Source: Longimicrobiales bacterium
GTDB taxonomy: Bacteria; Gemmatimonadota; Gemmatimonadetes; Longimicrobiales; Gaopeijiaceae
DNA: 64,000 nt
Direction: 5' to 3'
NCBI GenBank assembly: GCA_028278645.1
Contig: JANQDZ010000047.1
Coordinates: forward strand, 62,001 to 126,000
Below are positions 1 to 8,316 of the stretch, piece by piece. The notes beneath the pieces are model-generated. The model was not told the DNA's origin, searched no databases, and was given only the letters and a program-made list of their open reading frames with translations. The position numbers were made by a program, and so were the translations under genes. The stretch's first letter is position 1; each line of letters begins with the position of its first letter.

Positions 1-530
1 TAGGATCCGAGGACGAGGGGGGAGAACACCATCATCAAGCCGCCACCGACATACATGGGATGTCGAACCACTGCATAGGGACCCGTGGTGATGAGGGTTT
101 GGCCTTCCTCGACCCGGACGGTTCTGGCAGCGAATCGGTTTTCCAACATAGTGCGGAAGAAGAGGTAGTACCCTGCCAACATCACGACTGCCGAAAGTGC
201 CACGAGCCAAATGGGGACCTCACTCCACCCGTTTCTCCTGTCCATGCCTGGGATGACGTAGGTCCCGATCCAGGAGACCGTCCCCAGAATCTGGAACACC
301 TTCTGTTGTCCCCGTTCCTCCCGGTTTTCCATCCGTCTCTGAAGCAGTTCCGGCTCCTTTCGAAGGAGGTAGACGGCAGAGCAGGTGATCGGGATGAACA
401 TGACGGCCAGAAAGAGCCAAGCCTCCCAATAACGGATGGTTCCGGCCGTCCAGAAGAACATGGCTCCCATGATGACGATGCCGAAAGCGAGCCGTAGAAA
501 CAGCCTGGTTTTGAGTTTTTTTGTGTCCAT
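1..530 (-). CDS. ICMT/PEMT-like membrane methyltransferase (partial)
   Basis: Reading the minus strand from an ATG at 530-528 gives an open frame to the window edge (176 codons), so the C-terminus is missing. An AGGG ribosome site lies just upstream. The protein has hydrophobic helices at about residues 10-28, 35-55 and 105-125. It then carries the motif GPYAVVRHPMYVGG, the S-adenosylmethionine-binding signature of isoprenylcysteine carboxyl methyltransferase and phospholipid N-methyltransferase-like integral membrane enzymes. In bacteria these proteins usually have an unknown methyl acceptor, so the substrate is not assigned. The family call is firm because of the motif and topology. Confidence 0.8.
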   Translation of the reverse strand, partial: MDTKKLKTRLFLRLAFGIVIMGAMFFWTAGTIRYWEAWLFLAVMFIPITCSAVYLLRKEPELLQRRMENREERGQQKVFQILGTVSWIGTYVIPGMDRRNGWSEVPIWLVALSAVVMLAGYYLFFRTMLENRFAARTVRVEEGQTLITTGPYAVVRHPMYVGGGLMMVFSPLVLGS

Positions 531-559
531 TGTTTTCCCTTGGGCTTGACCGGGTTCGG

Positions 560-1171
560 TCAGGACTTCCTCTGGCTTTGCCGAAACCGCTTAACCTTGC
601 TCCGATTTCCGCAAACGGACATATCGCACCAGCGCCTCGAGCGGTTCCTGCTCAAATCGACGAACAACCAATCACAGTCGCCAGCCGAGCATACTCTGAC
701 TCGGTCCAATATCTCAGAGGTGAGCAGAGTCATGGCCGACCGTACGACAGGTTGGAGCATCCGGTCCAGCGACGGTTCATCCTGCCAGCTCAATTCGAAG
801 CTGGAACCCTCCACCGCCAATCTCGGAATCCTGACGGCTTTTTGGAGGTGTTTGTTGAGGAGGTCGAGGGACCCATCTGGGAGGGCAGTCTGGTGAGCCA
901 CGGCCGAGAAGATATCGAACACAGCCTCTCGGAGTCTCCGCGCCCTTTTTAGGGTTTTCTCCGCTTTTTTCGGGCGCCGAGTGGCTTCTTCCCGGAGTGC
1001 CTTGGCGTCTGCCTTCTCCAGGGTCCCAGCAAGCCTTCCCCAGTCGACCAGGGTGCCGTAGTCGTGCAGGCGGTCTCTCGGGTTTTCAGTGGGCCGAGAG
1101 TCGATTGTGTTGGCGAAGTCCAGGCAGAGCTCCCCGCTGGTCAACTCGAAAGCTTGGGTTTGGTCTCTCAT
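560..1171 (-). CDS. CGNR zinc-finger (ABATE) transcriptional regulator
   Basis: This 203-residue protein matches the two-part architecture of ABATE/zf-CGNR proteins. The N-terminal half contains the LCLDFANT motif near residue 17. The C-terminal segment has a Cys-rich finger: CSAGDCDWLFVD, then CDMSVCGNRSKVKRFRQ, with the diagnostic CGNR near residues 186-189. The finger is thought to bind DNA, with the N-terminal domain a possible ligand-binding stress sensor. The gene is divergent from the large BTAD regulator at 1438. A good promoter lies just upstream, leaving almost no leader. Confidence 0.85.
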   Translation of the reverse strand: MRDQTQAFELTSGELCLDFANTIDSRPTENPRDRLHDYGTLVDWGRLAGTLEKADAKALREEATRRPKKAEKTLKRARRLREAVFDIFSAVAHQTALPDGSLDLLNKHLQKAVRIPRLAVEGSSFELSWQDEPSLDRMLQPVVRSAMTLLTSEILDRVRVCSAGDCDWLFVDLSRNRSRRWCDMSVCGNRSKVKRFRQSQRKS

Positions 1172-1181
1172 TGTAACCAGT

Positions 1182-1210
1182 AAAATAGATTTGACAGGTT
1201 ATGGAGGCAA
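1182..1210 (-). promoter_or_regulatory. Candidate sigma70-type promoter of the CGNR gene
   Basis: On the minus strand TTGCCT (1210-1205) and TATTTT (1187-1182) are separated by 17 bases. The ATG at 1171 lies about 10 bases downstream of the -10 box and no Shine-Dalgarno is visible, which would give a leaderless or nearly leaderless transcript. GGTTAC/GTAACC half sites recur between 1173 and 1251 and could be an operator. This is a pattern match only. Confidence 0.4.
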
Positions 1211-1437
1211 TCTTAGCTAGAGGTAACTTGTAAACGATCAATAGATGGTTACGTCCGAGGGCCGGGTAGAAAAAGGCCATCTGGTGAGCCTGAGGAGGAG
1301 GCGGGATTCCTGGTTTTCTCCCTGTGGGACTCCTTCGATTCCATTCCCTATTGCTTACTCGCAGTTCGCCCACTCCTTTATTCAGGTGCTCCGAACGACG
1401 GAGTCCTGCTGAGTCTCTAGAGCACTGAAGCCTCGGG

Positions 1438-4400
1438 GTGCGAGTGCCAACGCGTCTTCATACGCTGGGTGTAACCGGAATTGATATTGATCCCGGCGAG
1501 CTTCCCGCTGGTCTCGGTAGTGGGAAGCCGTTGGGGCTCCTGGTGTACCTCTCGTGCAACCTCGGGCGGCCTTTTCCGAGGGATACCCTCGCTTCGCTCC
1601 TTTGGGGTTCTTCCAGCGTTTCCGCAGCCCGGGGCTCCCTTCGGCAGGCTCTGTATGTCTTGCGAAAAGCACTCCCTGACGGGGCCATCAGGAGCGAGGG
1701 AGAGAACGTCACCCTGGTTCATGGGGTGGACCTCGACGTAGATCGATTCCAGGACGCGGTCGCCTCCGATGATTGGTCCACCGCCATCGACCTCTACCGT
1801 GGGGACTTTCTAGGGGATCTGCACCTGCCCGGTGCAGAGGACTTCCTCCGCTGGGCCGAAGGGCGACGCGTCGCGTTAAGGGAGCTATACCGGTCGGGCG
1901 TTCTGGCGGAGGTGGAGCGGGCGTCCTCGGTCGGGGACTGGGGGACGGCCCTGAACCTCGTCGGGAAGCTCATGGGTCCGGATACGCTGGAGGTGGAGGC
2001 TCAGCTCGTCAGAGCGGAATTGTTGAGCAAGGCCGGACGGGGGCCGGAAGCGATGGCGGCCGCCACCCACCTCGAAGCCCAATACAGGGAGACTTTTGAG
2101 GCTGATCCTCCCCCGGCTTTTTCCGAGCGAATCGCGGCGGTTCTTTCCTCCGACGGAACGACCGACATCGACAAATCCGACGCTGACCCGCCGCCGAGGC
2201 GCACGCCGGCGTTTTCCGGGCGCGGAGAAGAGGTGGCTTCGTTGTTCCGGGCTTGGCATCGGGCGCGGGAAGGGGAGGGGATCGTAGTCCTGGTGGAGGG
2301 GGACCCCGGGATTGGGAAAACCCGGTTGATGGAAGAGGTCATTCGGCCGGCAGAATTCGACGGGGCCACCATTCTCCGAGGGAAAAGCTACGAGCTCGAA
2401 CAGGGGCTCCTGTACGAGGCGCTGGTGGAGGTGATGCGCCAGGCCATCGGGGCCCCAGGATTCCCCGGGGTCTCCGATGTCTGGCTCTCGGAGCTCACCC
2501 GGCTCCTTCCCGAGTTGAAAGAGCGGTACCGCCACCTCGAGACAAATGGGGAAGCGGAGACGGACGCCGGCCGGCGAAGATTCTATGAGGCGGTGGCTCA
2601 GGTTTTCGAGGCCCTGGCTTACGAGGCGCCGGTCATCTGTGTCTTGGACGACCTGCACTGGGCCGATGAAGCCACCTTGGAGATGCTCCATTATCTCTCA
2701 CGGCGACTTTGCGCCGTCCCGGTTCTTCTCCTTGCGGGACTCCGCCCAGGCCAATCCTCCGAAACGCTTCGTCGCCTCCAACGCGTCCTGGTGGAGGAGC
2801 ATGGAGGGCTAGAGATCCAGCTCGGGCCCCTACAGAAGGCGGATATCCGGAGCCTCCTGTCCTCCTCGGTCGGAGACAGGCAGCCGCCTCGCCAGGTCCT
2901 GGACCTCGTGTGGGAGGCGTCGGAAGGAAACCCGTTCTTCGCGCTCTCTGCGGTTGAAGCGCTGGAAGATGCCGGGGCGTTGGAGACCGGAGAGGCCGGA
3001 TGGGTTTTTCATCAACAGGCTGAAAACCCCATATCCCGCATGCCCCCGAAAGCCAAAGAGCTGATCGATGGCTGGCTGGCCGGCCTCTCACCTGCTGAAA
3101 CCCAGATCCTGGAAATCGGGGCGGTGGCGGGCCGGACCTTCACCCCAGGTGTGGTACAGGAGATTCTCTCTCAGCCGGGTGAGGACATTGGCACTCTACT
3201 CGGTCGGCTGGAAAGACGACGGATCGTGTCAGCTCGCATTCGGGACGATCACACGGTCTGGGACTTCCGCCATGACCGGCTCAGAGAAGCCGTGTATAAC
3301 GGGATTCCGATTGAAAGAAGAGCGGAGCTTCACGGCCTTGTGGCGGGCGCGTCTAGAACCGCCACGGGTCCCGAAGCGGCATCCCTGGCCAGGCACTATG
3401 CCAGGGCCGGAAACCGAGACCTGGCGTACCAGAACGCCCTGGCCGCAGCGGACTGGGCTCGGTCCGTGTTTGCCAACTCCGGTGAGCAGGAGATGCTCCG
3501 GCTGGCTGCAGACTCTGCCCCCACCCCGGACGCAAAGAGGGCGGTCAGCGCCCGTCTGGAATTCCTTCCGACGGGAGGGTCGGAAGGGAGAGGTGGTAGA
3601 AGAGCTTCTCTCTCACCGGACGGTGAAGCTTCCCCCGTGCGTACCCGGCGAAGAGGAAAGGGGACCGCCCTTCTGGCCGCAGCAGTGGTCACGGTAGCCC
3701 TGGCTGTGACATGGCCCGCTTGGGGCCCTCGGCTGATCGGGGGCACGTCCGAACCACTTCCTCCACTCCCGCAAGGCTTGCTCCTCCAGGTGACCTCGGT
3801 CGATTGGGAGGGGTTGGCCATCATGGACCCCGACAGCGCCGAACGGCCATTCCATCGCCTTACCCCCGACCAGATCTCAGCACCAACAGACATCGACCCA
3901 GCTAGCGCACTCCTCCTCTCCCCGGATGGCCAGAAGATCGCTTTTCCGTGGACAAAACCCGGTGTTGCGTCTGACGTGTTCACCAGCCGCCGAGACGGTT
4001 CTGGACCGCAGCAGCTCACTACGAACCCGAGCGATGATGGACCCCTAGGCTGGCTCCCCGACGGATCGGGAGTTCTGCTCAAATCCCTGAAAGGTGACCC
4101 AAACGCGGGGTACACCTACGAGGTGGCCGTGGGCAGGGAGGGGGGTGGCCCCCCCACCGTAATCCTCAGCTCGGAGAGGACCATCTCCCTAGCCGTCCTT
4201 TCGCCGGATGGAACGCAGATCGCGTTCGTCGAGAGCACGGATTATCACTCCATCTGGCTGACGGACTTCCACGGAAACGGGAAGCGGTTGGTGCAAGACT
4301 CCCTCTTCCGATCCGGCCCCATGGCTTGGCATCCAGATGGGTCCAGACTCGCATATTTCGTCGGGGGACCCACAGACTCACAGCTGGTCATCACCGACGT

Positions 4401-5532
4401 CGAGAACGGTGATTCCCGGCCCCTCACGGACCAGACTTTCAGCCCCGACGGGGAATTGGTCTGGAGCAGTGCGGGGGATCGGGTCTACTTCTCGGCGTTG
4501 GCCGACGGAAGCCTGGAACTATTCTCAGCACAATTGGACGGCTCCCCGGTCGATCGGCTCAATCACTCGGGGGCCTCGGAACGTCTCGTCGGAGTTTCGG
4601 GCCCGCCCCCGCCGTTCATCTCCGAAGTCGAGATTCTGGTCGGAGCGAAGGACACCCTGATCGGTCTCCCGGGCAGGCCCGATACCCTCCCGGTGGTGAT
4701 CAGAGACTCGGAAGGCCGCGTGGTCGAAGGTATTTCCGTCCGCTGGAACTGCCTGGACACCAATGTCTGTGATGTGGACGAGAATGGCGTTCTGATCCCT
4801 GGGTTTCAGGGATCGACCCAGGTGGTGGCCGATGTCCGTGGGTGGCGGGCCGACACTCTTGCGTTCAGCGTGGTTGAGACCAGCCCGAGGCAGCTCCTGG
4901 GAGAAGACTGGGAATCCGGACTGGACCCGGAGGTCTGGCACACCTTCGGGGAACCGAGTCCCGTCGTTCTCGATGAGCTTGGCTTCAGAGGATCCCGTGG
5001 CTTCCAGAGTAATGGGGACGATTCCGAAGAGAGCGGCGTGGTATCCCGGGCATCGTTCCCACTCGGGAGGGGATTAACCGTGGAGCTATGGGGTCGGGGG
5101 GAGTTCGATCCGACTTGGCCGAGTTGGCAGTACCTCCAGGTCGGCGTCACCCAGTCCCCGCCCGAGGAGTTCAACGGCAACGGCCCTCACCCGCTCAGGC
5201 CTCTCCTCTTCCAGATCTCTGGCGAGGGGCGAGACTCACCCACCTTTCTCTCCTTTGGGCCTTTCCGAATTCGGGAGTCGGAGTACTGGGATCCGAAAGC
5301 CTGGCACTGCTACGCGATCCAGGTGCTTCCCAGCGGAGAGACAGAGTTGTGGGTTGACGGTCACCAGCTCCTACAGAACCCCAGCCAACTGCCTGTCAGG
5401 GATTCCGTACGCCTTGTGTTGGAAGGAAGGGCTAGCCACGGCCCGGTGATCCACGACGAGGTCCTGGTTTGGGGAGGGTTGAAGTATCAGCCGGGACGGA
5501 CGGGAGGCGGCTGTGTGGGGCCCTCGGGGTGA
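1438..5532 (+). CDS. Membrane-spanning BTAD/AAA-ATPase regulator with PD40, Ig-like and lectin-like periplasmic domains
   Basis: The protein has 1364 residues. Residues 1-235 resemble SARP/AfsR regulators, with an OmpR-like winged helix followed by the all-helical BTAD domain. A STAND/AAA-like ATPase follows: Walker A GDPGIGKT at 288-295 and a Walker B region VLDDLHWAD at 402-410. A transmembrane helix lies at 742-763. Beyond it are at least three PD40/TolB-like propeller motifs (SPDGQKIAF, SPDGTQIAF, HPDGSRLAY, about 825-970). A Big-like Ig segment spans about 1080-1148 and a jelly-roll, laminin-G-like tail about 1156-1352. An in-frame TGA at 1426 limits the start to GTG 1438 or GTG 1444. 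It looks like a one-protein transducer with cytoplasmic DNA-binding and ATPase parts and an outside sensor. The ligand is unknown. Confidence 0.85.
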   Translation: MRVPTRLHTLGVTGIDIDPGELPAGLGSGKPLGLLVYLSCNLGRPFPRDTLASLLWGSSSVSAARGSLRQALYVLRKALPDGAIRSEGENVTLVHGVDLDVDRFQDAVASDDWSTAIDLYRGDFLGDLHLPGAEDFLRWAEGRRVALRELYRSGVLAEVERASSVGDWGTALNLVGKLMGPDTLEVEAQLVRAELLSKAGRGPEAMAAATHLEAQYRETFEADPPPAFSERIAAVLSSDGTTDIDKSDADPPPRRTPAFSGRGEEVASLFRAWHRAREGEGIVVLVEGDPGIGKTRLMEEVIRPAEFDGATILRGKSYELEQGLLYEALVEVMRQAIGAPGFPGVSDVWLSELTRLLPELKERYRHLETNGEAETDAGRRRFYEAVAQVFEALAYEAPVICVLDDLHWADEATLEMLHYLSRRLCAVPVLLLAGLRPGQSSETLRRLQRVLVEEHGGLEIQLGPLQKADIRSLLSSSVGDRQPPRQVLDLVWEASEGNPFFALSAVEALEDAGALETGEAGWVFHQQAENPISRMPPKAKELIDGWLAGLSPAETQILEIGAVAGRTFTPGVVQEILSQPGEDIGTLLGRLERRRIVSARIRDDHTVWDFRHDRLREAVYNGIPIERRAELHGLVAGASRTATGPEAASLARHYARAGNRDLAYQNALAAADWARSVFANSGEQEMLRLAADSAPTPDAKRAVSARLEFLPTGGSEGRGGRRASLSPDGEASPVRTRRRGKGTALLAAAVVTVALAVTWPAWGPRLIGGTSEPLPPLPQGLLLQVTSVDWEGLAIMDPDSAERPFHRLTPDQISAPTDIDPASALLLSPDGQKIAFPWTKPGVASDVFTSRRDGSGPQQLTTNPSDDGPLGWLPDGSGVLLKSLKGDPNAGYTYEVAVGREGGGPPTVILSSERTISLAVLSPDGTQIAFVESTDYHSIWLTDFHGNGKRLVQDSLFRSGPMAWHPDGSRLAYFVGGPTDSQLVITDVENGDSRPLTDQTFSPDGELVWSSAGDRVYFSALADGSLELFSAQLDGSPVDRLNHSGASERLVGVSGPPPPFISEVEILVGAKDTLIGLPGRPDTLPVVIRDSEGRVVEGISVRWNCLDTNVCDVDENGVLIPGFQGSTQVVADVRGWRADTLAFSVVETSPRQLLGEDWESGLDPEVWHTFGEPSPVVLDELGFRGSRGFQSNGDDSEESGVVSRASFPLGRGLTVELWGRGEFDPTWPSWQYLQVGVTQSPPEEFNGNGPHPLRPLLFQISGEGRDSPTFLSFGPFRIRESEYWDPKAWHCYAIQVLPSGETELWVDGHQLLQNPSQLPVRDSVRLVLEGRASHGPVIHDEVLVWGGLKYQPGRTGGGCVGPSG

Positions 5533-5540
5533 CGCTCCCC

Positions 5541-5838
5541 CCTCGCGCCGATCCACCGCCGTATGCCTCCGATGCGCGGCGATGGCTGCGAAGAAGGTCA
5601 GGTGAAGAATGAAGGAACCCCAGGCGGCCGGAAAAGACGAACCTCCGAGGCCCACCGTCTCTATATCGATGATGGCGCCCAGGGTCAGGGCGCTCCCTCC
5701 CAGGGTCAGCGTCATCAGGAGTCCTCCGGGGCTCACGTACTTCAGGAGGGAGGTGCAGATGAACCGGCTGGTCACGAAGATGACCATGGCCACCAAGTTG
5801 TACTCCTGCGCCTCTACCTCGCTCAACCCCAGCTCCAA
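5541..5838 (-). pseudogene. Decayed FucP-like sugar MFS transporter
   Basis: Reading the minus strand from about 5838 gives GLSEVEAQEYNLVAMVIF and then a stretch with TSRFICTSLLKYVSPGGLL, typical of helices 9-10 of FucP/glucose-galactose MFS carriers. It then jumps to SFILHLTFFAAIAA, which resembles the last helix of that family. The N-terminal eight helices are absent and an internal segment appears deleted. There is no credible start codon with a ribosome site. The 3' part runs into the convergent regulator gene. The family assignment is by motif memory. Confidence 0.5.
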
Positions 5839-6055
5839 AACAACTAAATGCCGTGACCGATGGCCCCCGACGGAATCCCGTGCCGTGAGGCTTTTTCGAA
5901 GTCGTAGTCACCCGGGATGTCTGGCTAGGACGGGCTTAATTTGACCGTACGTCGTAAAGTCCTCCGCCTCCCTAATCCCAAAGCTCATAGGGTCCTCATA
6001 TCCCCGACCCGTTTCCCGCCGGGCTGGAGGTGGCGCCAAGTCCGGATGAGGTGCG

Positions 6056-6838
6056 TCAGAACTCGGATACGAAAGCGTCGAGCAGGAGTGTTATCCCGTC
6101 GAGACAGAATACCTCCCCCGGGCTGAAGCCAGCCAGATCCTCACAGAGCCTATGCAGTGTCGATCCATCCCCGACGCCGAGGAGGGTGGCCAGCCCACTC
6201 CGGGTTCGGATTCCCATATCCCAGAGGAAGTAGCCTTCTAGGATACGCCCCCAACGGATTGTCCTCCAAGGCGTTAGTCGTCGGAGACCTTCCATCCTTC
6301 GGTGGAGAGTTCTATCGCTGACCCGGGACTGGTGGGCTAAATCCACGACGGAGTTTGGAGCTGGCCACCCCACGACCGCCCTGAGCAGGATCTCGCAACA
6401 CTCCGGAGTCTGGTTCTGGCCCTGTGCTCCTATATGTCTTCGAATGACAGACCAAGCCCTTGTTCTGGCCAACGCTCTCAGTATCGACCTTGGGCTGTCG
6501 TCCCTCCCACTTCTCAACACGATTGGAAAGAGGGCACCGGAAAATCGGGGAAGGGGGGAGGATCCGCCGGTGTTTTGAAGTGGGATCATGCGTCCGGGTC
6601 CCAGGGTGGACCGGAGGCGGTTTAGCTTCACTTGCCCGGCTCGCACTCCATCACGGCACGGGAAGTCGGTCTGTACAATGGTGACATCAAATGAGTCTCT
6701 CACCGCACCGGACTCAAGTTCATCCCACGAAGAGAGAAACTGGAAGTGGATCTTGTCCCGGATGTCAGGACCTAGTGTCTGAGAGAACTGGAGAACCGGG
6801 AAGGCAGAAGAAGCCTCGACCAATACGCCCACCAGCAC
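6056..6838 (-). CDS. AraC-like HTH regulator with receiver-like N-terminus (copy 1)
   Basis: This 260-residue protein starts at GTG 6838 behind a strong AGGAGGTG site. The N-terminal 120 residues alternate beta-alpha like a response-regulator receiver, but the expected phospho-Asp position reads FDVTIVQTDF without a clean acceptor. The C-terminal 100 residues hold two helix-turn-helices like AraC. The second one, GLATLLGVGDGSTLHRLCEDL, aligns with the second HTH of the 16866-17696 protein. It is transcribed divergently from the peptide/thioredoxin operon at 7427. A palindrome at 7270-7294 is a plausible target. The DNA-binding role is likely; the signal is unknown. Confidence 0.65.
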   Translation of the reverse strand: MLVGVLVEASSAFPVLQFSQTLGPDIRDKIHFQFLSSWDELESGAVRDSFDVTIVQTDFPCRDGVRAGQVKLNRLRSTLGPGRMIPLQNTGGSSPLPRFSGALFPIVLRSGRDDSPRSILRALARTRAWSVIRRHIGAQGQNQTPECCEILLRAVVGWPAPNSVVDLAHQSRVSDRTLHRRMEGLRRLTPWRTIRWGRILEGYFLWDMGIRTRSGLATLLGVGDGSTLHRLCEDLAGFSPGEVFCLDGITLLLDAFVSEF

Positions 6839-7426
6839 AGGCCACCTCCTGAGGTTCCGAGGTTTCCCGGGGGGGGACGCTGGGGCTTCTCAGAGATGGG
6901 GGCTTTACACTCCCGAAACGGAGAAGGTTCCCCCGAAGAGGTTGGAATTCCCGTCACAGCCCCATCTGACGTCGAGATCCACTCCCTTCCTCCTCTCGAT
7001 GCCGGGAACCGCATCTTGACTACCACGATCCACCGCCTCCTCCGGAAACACCTAGGGACCTATCTGACCCTGGCCAATGAGACCGATCCAACGGGCGAGG
7101 GCATGCCCGACCACGTGGGAAAGGAAATCAGGAGCGCATTGGCGGCGGGGCGGCACCTTACGGATCGAAGAAACCCGAAATGGAGTATGGGTCCTGCCGC
7201 TGGCCGGAACGATTCTCACCGTCTCCAGCTGTGATAGCTAGCGAATTGGCGGAAATTGACATGGATCTGGCGGTAATCGCGACAGCATTACCGCAGCCAA
7301 GGGCATATCTTGATATCCACTCTGAGCGGTTTTCCTCATGAACGACGTGAGGAAGGAGTAGAAAGCAGAGTGCGGGGAAGTGGGTTGAGCGTGACAGTTC
7401 CGTCCCAAGATCAAAGGAGAAGGGGA
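6839..7426. other. Intergenic region with a possible decayed coding stretch
   Basis: This 588-base stretch separates the divergent AraC-like gene and the peptide operon. A plus-strand open frame at 6896-7234 encodes 112 residues, including GNRILTTTIHRLLRKHLGTY. It has protein-like composition, but I recognise no family and see no ribosome site, so I do not call a gene. The operon's probable promoter region (7240-7310) is relatively AT-rich and contains the palindrome listed separately and a TTGACA at 7256. Confidence 0.3.
7270..7294. promoter_or_regulatory. Inverted repeat, candidate operator of the peptide 1 operon
   Basis: GCGGTAAT (7270-7277) and ATTACCGC (7287-7294) are perfect 8-base inverted arms separated by 9 bases, so their centres are about 17 bases apart. 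The site lies about 135 bases upstream of the ATG at 7427 and overlaps the spacer downstream of a TTGACA at 7256. It could bind a dimer of the divergent AraC-like regulator. No second copy was seen in front of the other two peptide genes. Confidence 0.45.
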
Positions 7427-7735
7427 ATGCGGTACAAGGTGAGGTCCCTCATGTCCGGGAAGATAGGAGTGCTCTTGGTAGCCAATCTTGTCCTCGGGTT
7501 CTTCTTAACTGCTGAAGTAGTCCGTGCGGAAGGAGGAGGCGAATGCGATGGAGACCGTCCATGTTGGTGCGATCCGAGTCACCCTGACACCTGTTTGGAG
7601 GACTCTATGAGTAAAATAGTGCCCTGTATCAGAGATCAGTGGTTTGACGGAGAGCAAAGCTGGACCACCAAGGTCCTGGAGGAACAGGGCGGTGCCCCAG
7701 TTCAGCCATTTGAATATTGTAACGGAATCACGTGA
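7427..7735 (+). CDS. Small secreted Cys-rich protein (peptide 1)
   Basis: This 102-residue protein starts at ATG 7427 behind AAAGGAGAAGGGG. Residues 1-33 form a signal peptide (basic start, hydrophobic LLVANLVLGFFL, cleavage likely after VRA). The mature part of about 69 residues has six Cys, four of them clustered in ECDGDRPCWCDPSHPDTC. The gene overlaps the next one (GTGA), so the two are translationally coupled. The next gene encodes a thioredoxin-fold protein, which suggests disulfide formation in this peptide. I recognise no named family. Comparable tiny secreted proteins lie at 14306 and 18635. Confidence 0.7.
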   Translation: MRYKVRSLMSGKIGVLLVANLVLGFFLTAEVVRAEGGGECDGDRPCWCDPSHPDTCLEDSMSKIVPCIRDQWFDGEQSWTTKVLEEQGGAPVQPFEYCNGIT

Positions 7736-8301
7736 CACCTTTTTTTCGGTGGTGTGTGACTGGTACCCTGCTTGTTCTGTTGATCGGCCAACTGACCTGC
7801 CTGCTGCGGGGGGATGGTCGCCCCTCATTGGCAGGCCCTCTTCCAGGGGAGATGTTCCCCAGGGTAGTAGTACGAGCGGTCGCGGACGGCCGAACGGGCG
7901 TAATCGACCGGATGGTACGCGAGAGCGGATCCTGTGCGTTGGTAGTCTTAATGAGCATACACTGTTCACACTGCGCTAGGATGAGATATACATGGACTGA
8001 AGCATACAATTCGTGGTCCGATTCCCTGACGTTTGACGTTCCGACTTATTGGGTTACGTACGAAACACCTCACGAGGTGTCCGATTGGGTTGGAGCCTTC
8101 AACCTGCAGGGCACTTCAGTGGTTGGAGTTCTGCGAAAGCCTGATCGTGCCTGGAGAAAGCTCGGTGTCATTGGCACACCACAGTCGTATCTCGTCCACA
8201 GATCGGGGAGGGTCCATTCGGGCCACTTTGGCCCTAGTCTTCCGTCCACCGCGTTTGCTCGTGATGCGTGCAACGCGCCTGGATTCCGAACAGAGGGTTA
8301 G
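7732..8301 (+). CDS. Membrane-anchored thioredoxin-fold protein, CSHC active site (module 1)
   Basis: This 189-residue protein starts at GTG 7732, which overlaps the stop of the peptide gene. An N-terminal helix (residues 8-26) anchors it in the membrane. The rest fits a TlpA/redoxin-like thioredoxin fold: strand ALVVLMS, then redox motif C78-S-H-C81, and the cis-proline loop IGTPQSYLV with Pro150. The catalytic domain should face the periplasm. Coupling to the Cys-rich peptide suggests that peptide is its substrate. This is inferred from position, not shown. Confidence 0.7.
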   Translation: MTPFFRWCVTGTLLVLLIGQLTCLLRGDGRPSLAGPLPGEMFPRVVVRAVADGRTGVIDRMVRESGSCALVVLMSIHCSHCARMRYTWTEAYNSWSDSLTFDVPTYWVTYETPHEVSDWVGAFNLQGTSVVGVLRKPDRAWRKLGVIGTPQSYLVHRSGRVHSGHFGPSLPSTAFARDACNAPGFRTEG

Positions 8302-8316
8302 TGCAGCCTGTTGCCG

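Noticed and set aside
6896-7234. 112-residue plus-strand open frame
   Set aside because: Protein-like in part, but no ribosome site or family; kept only as a note in the gap entry.
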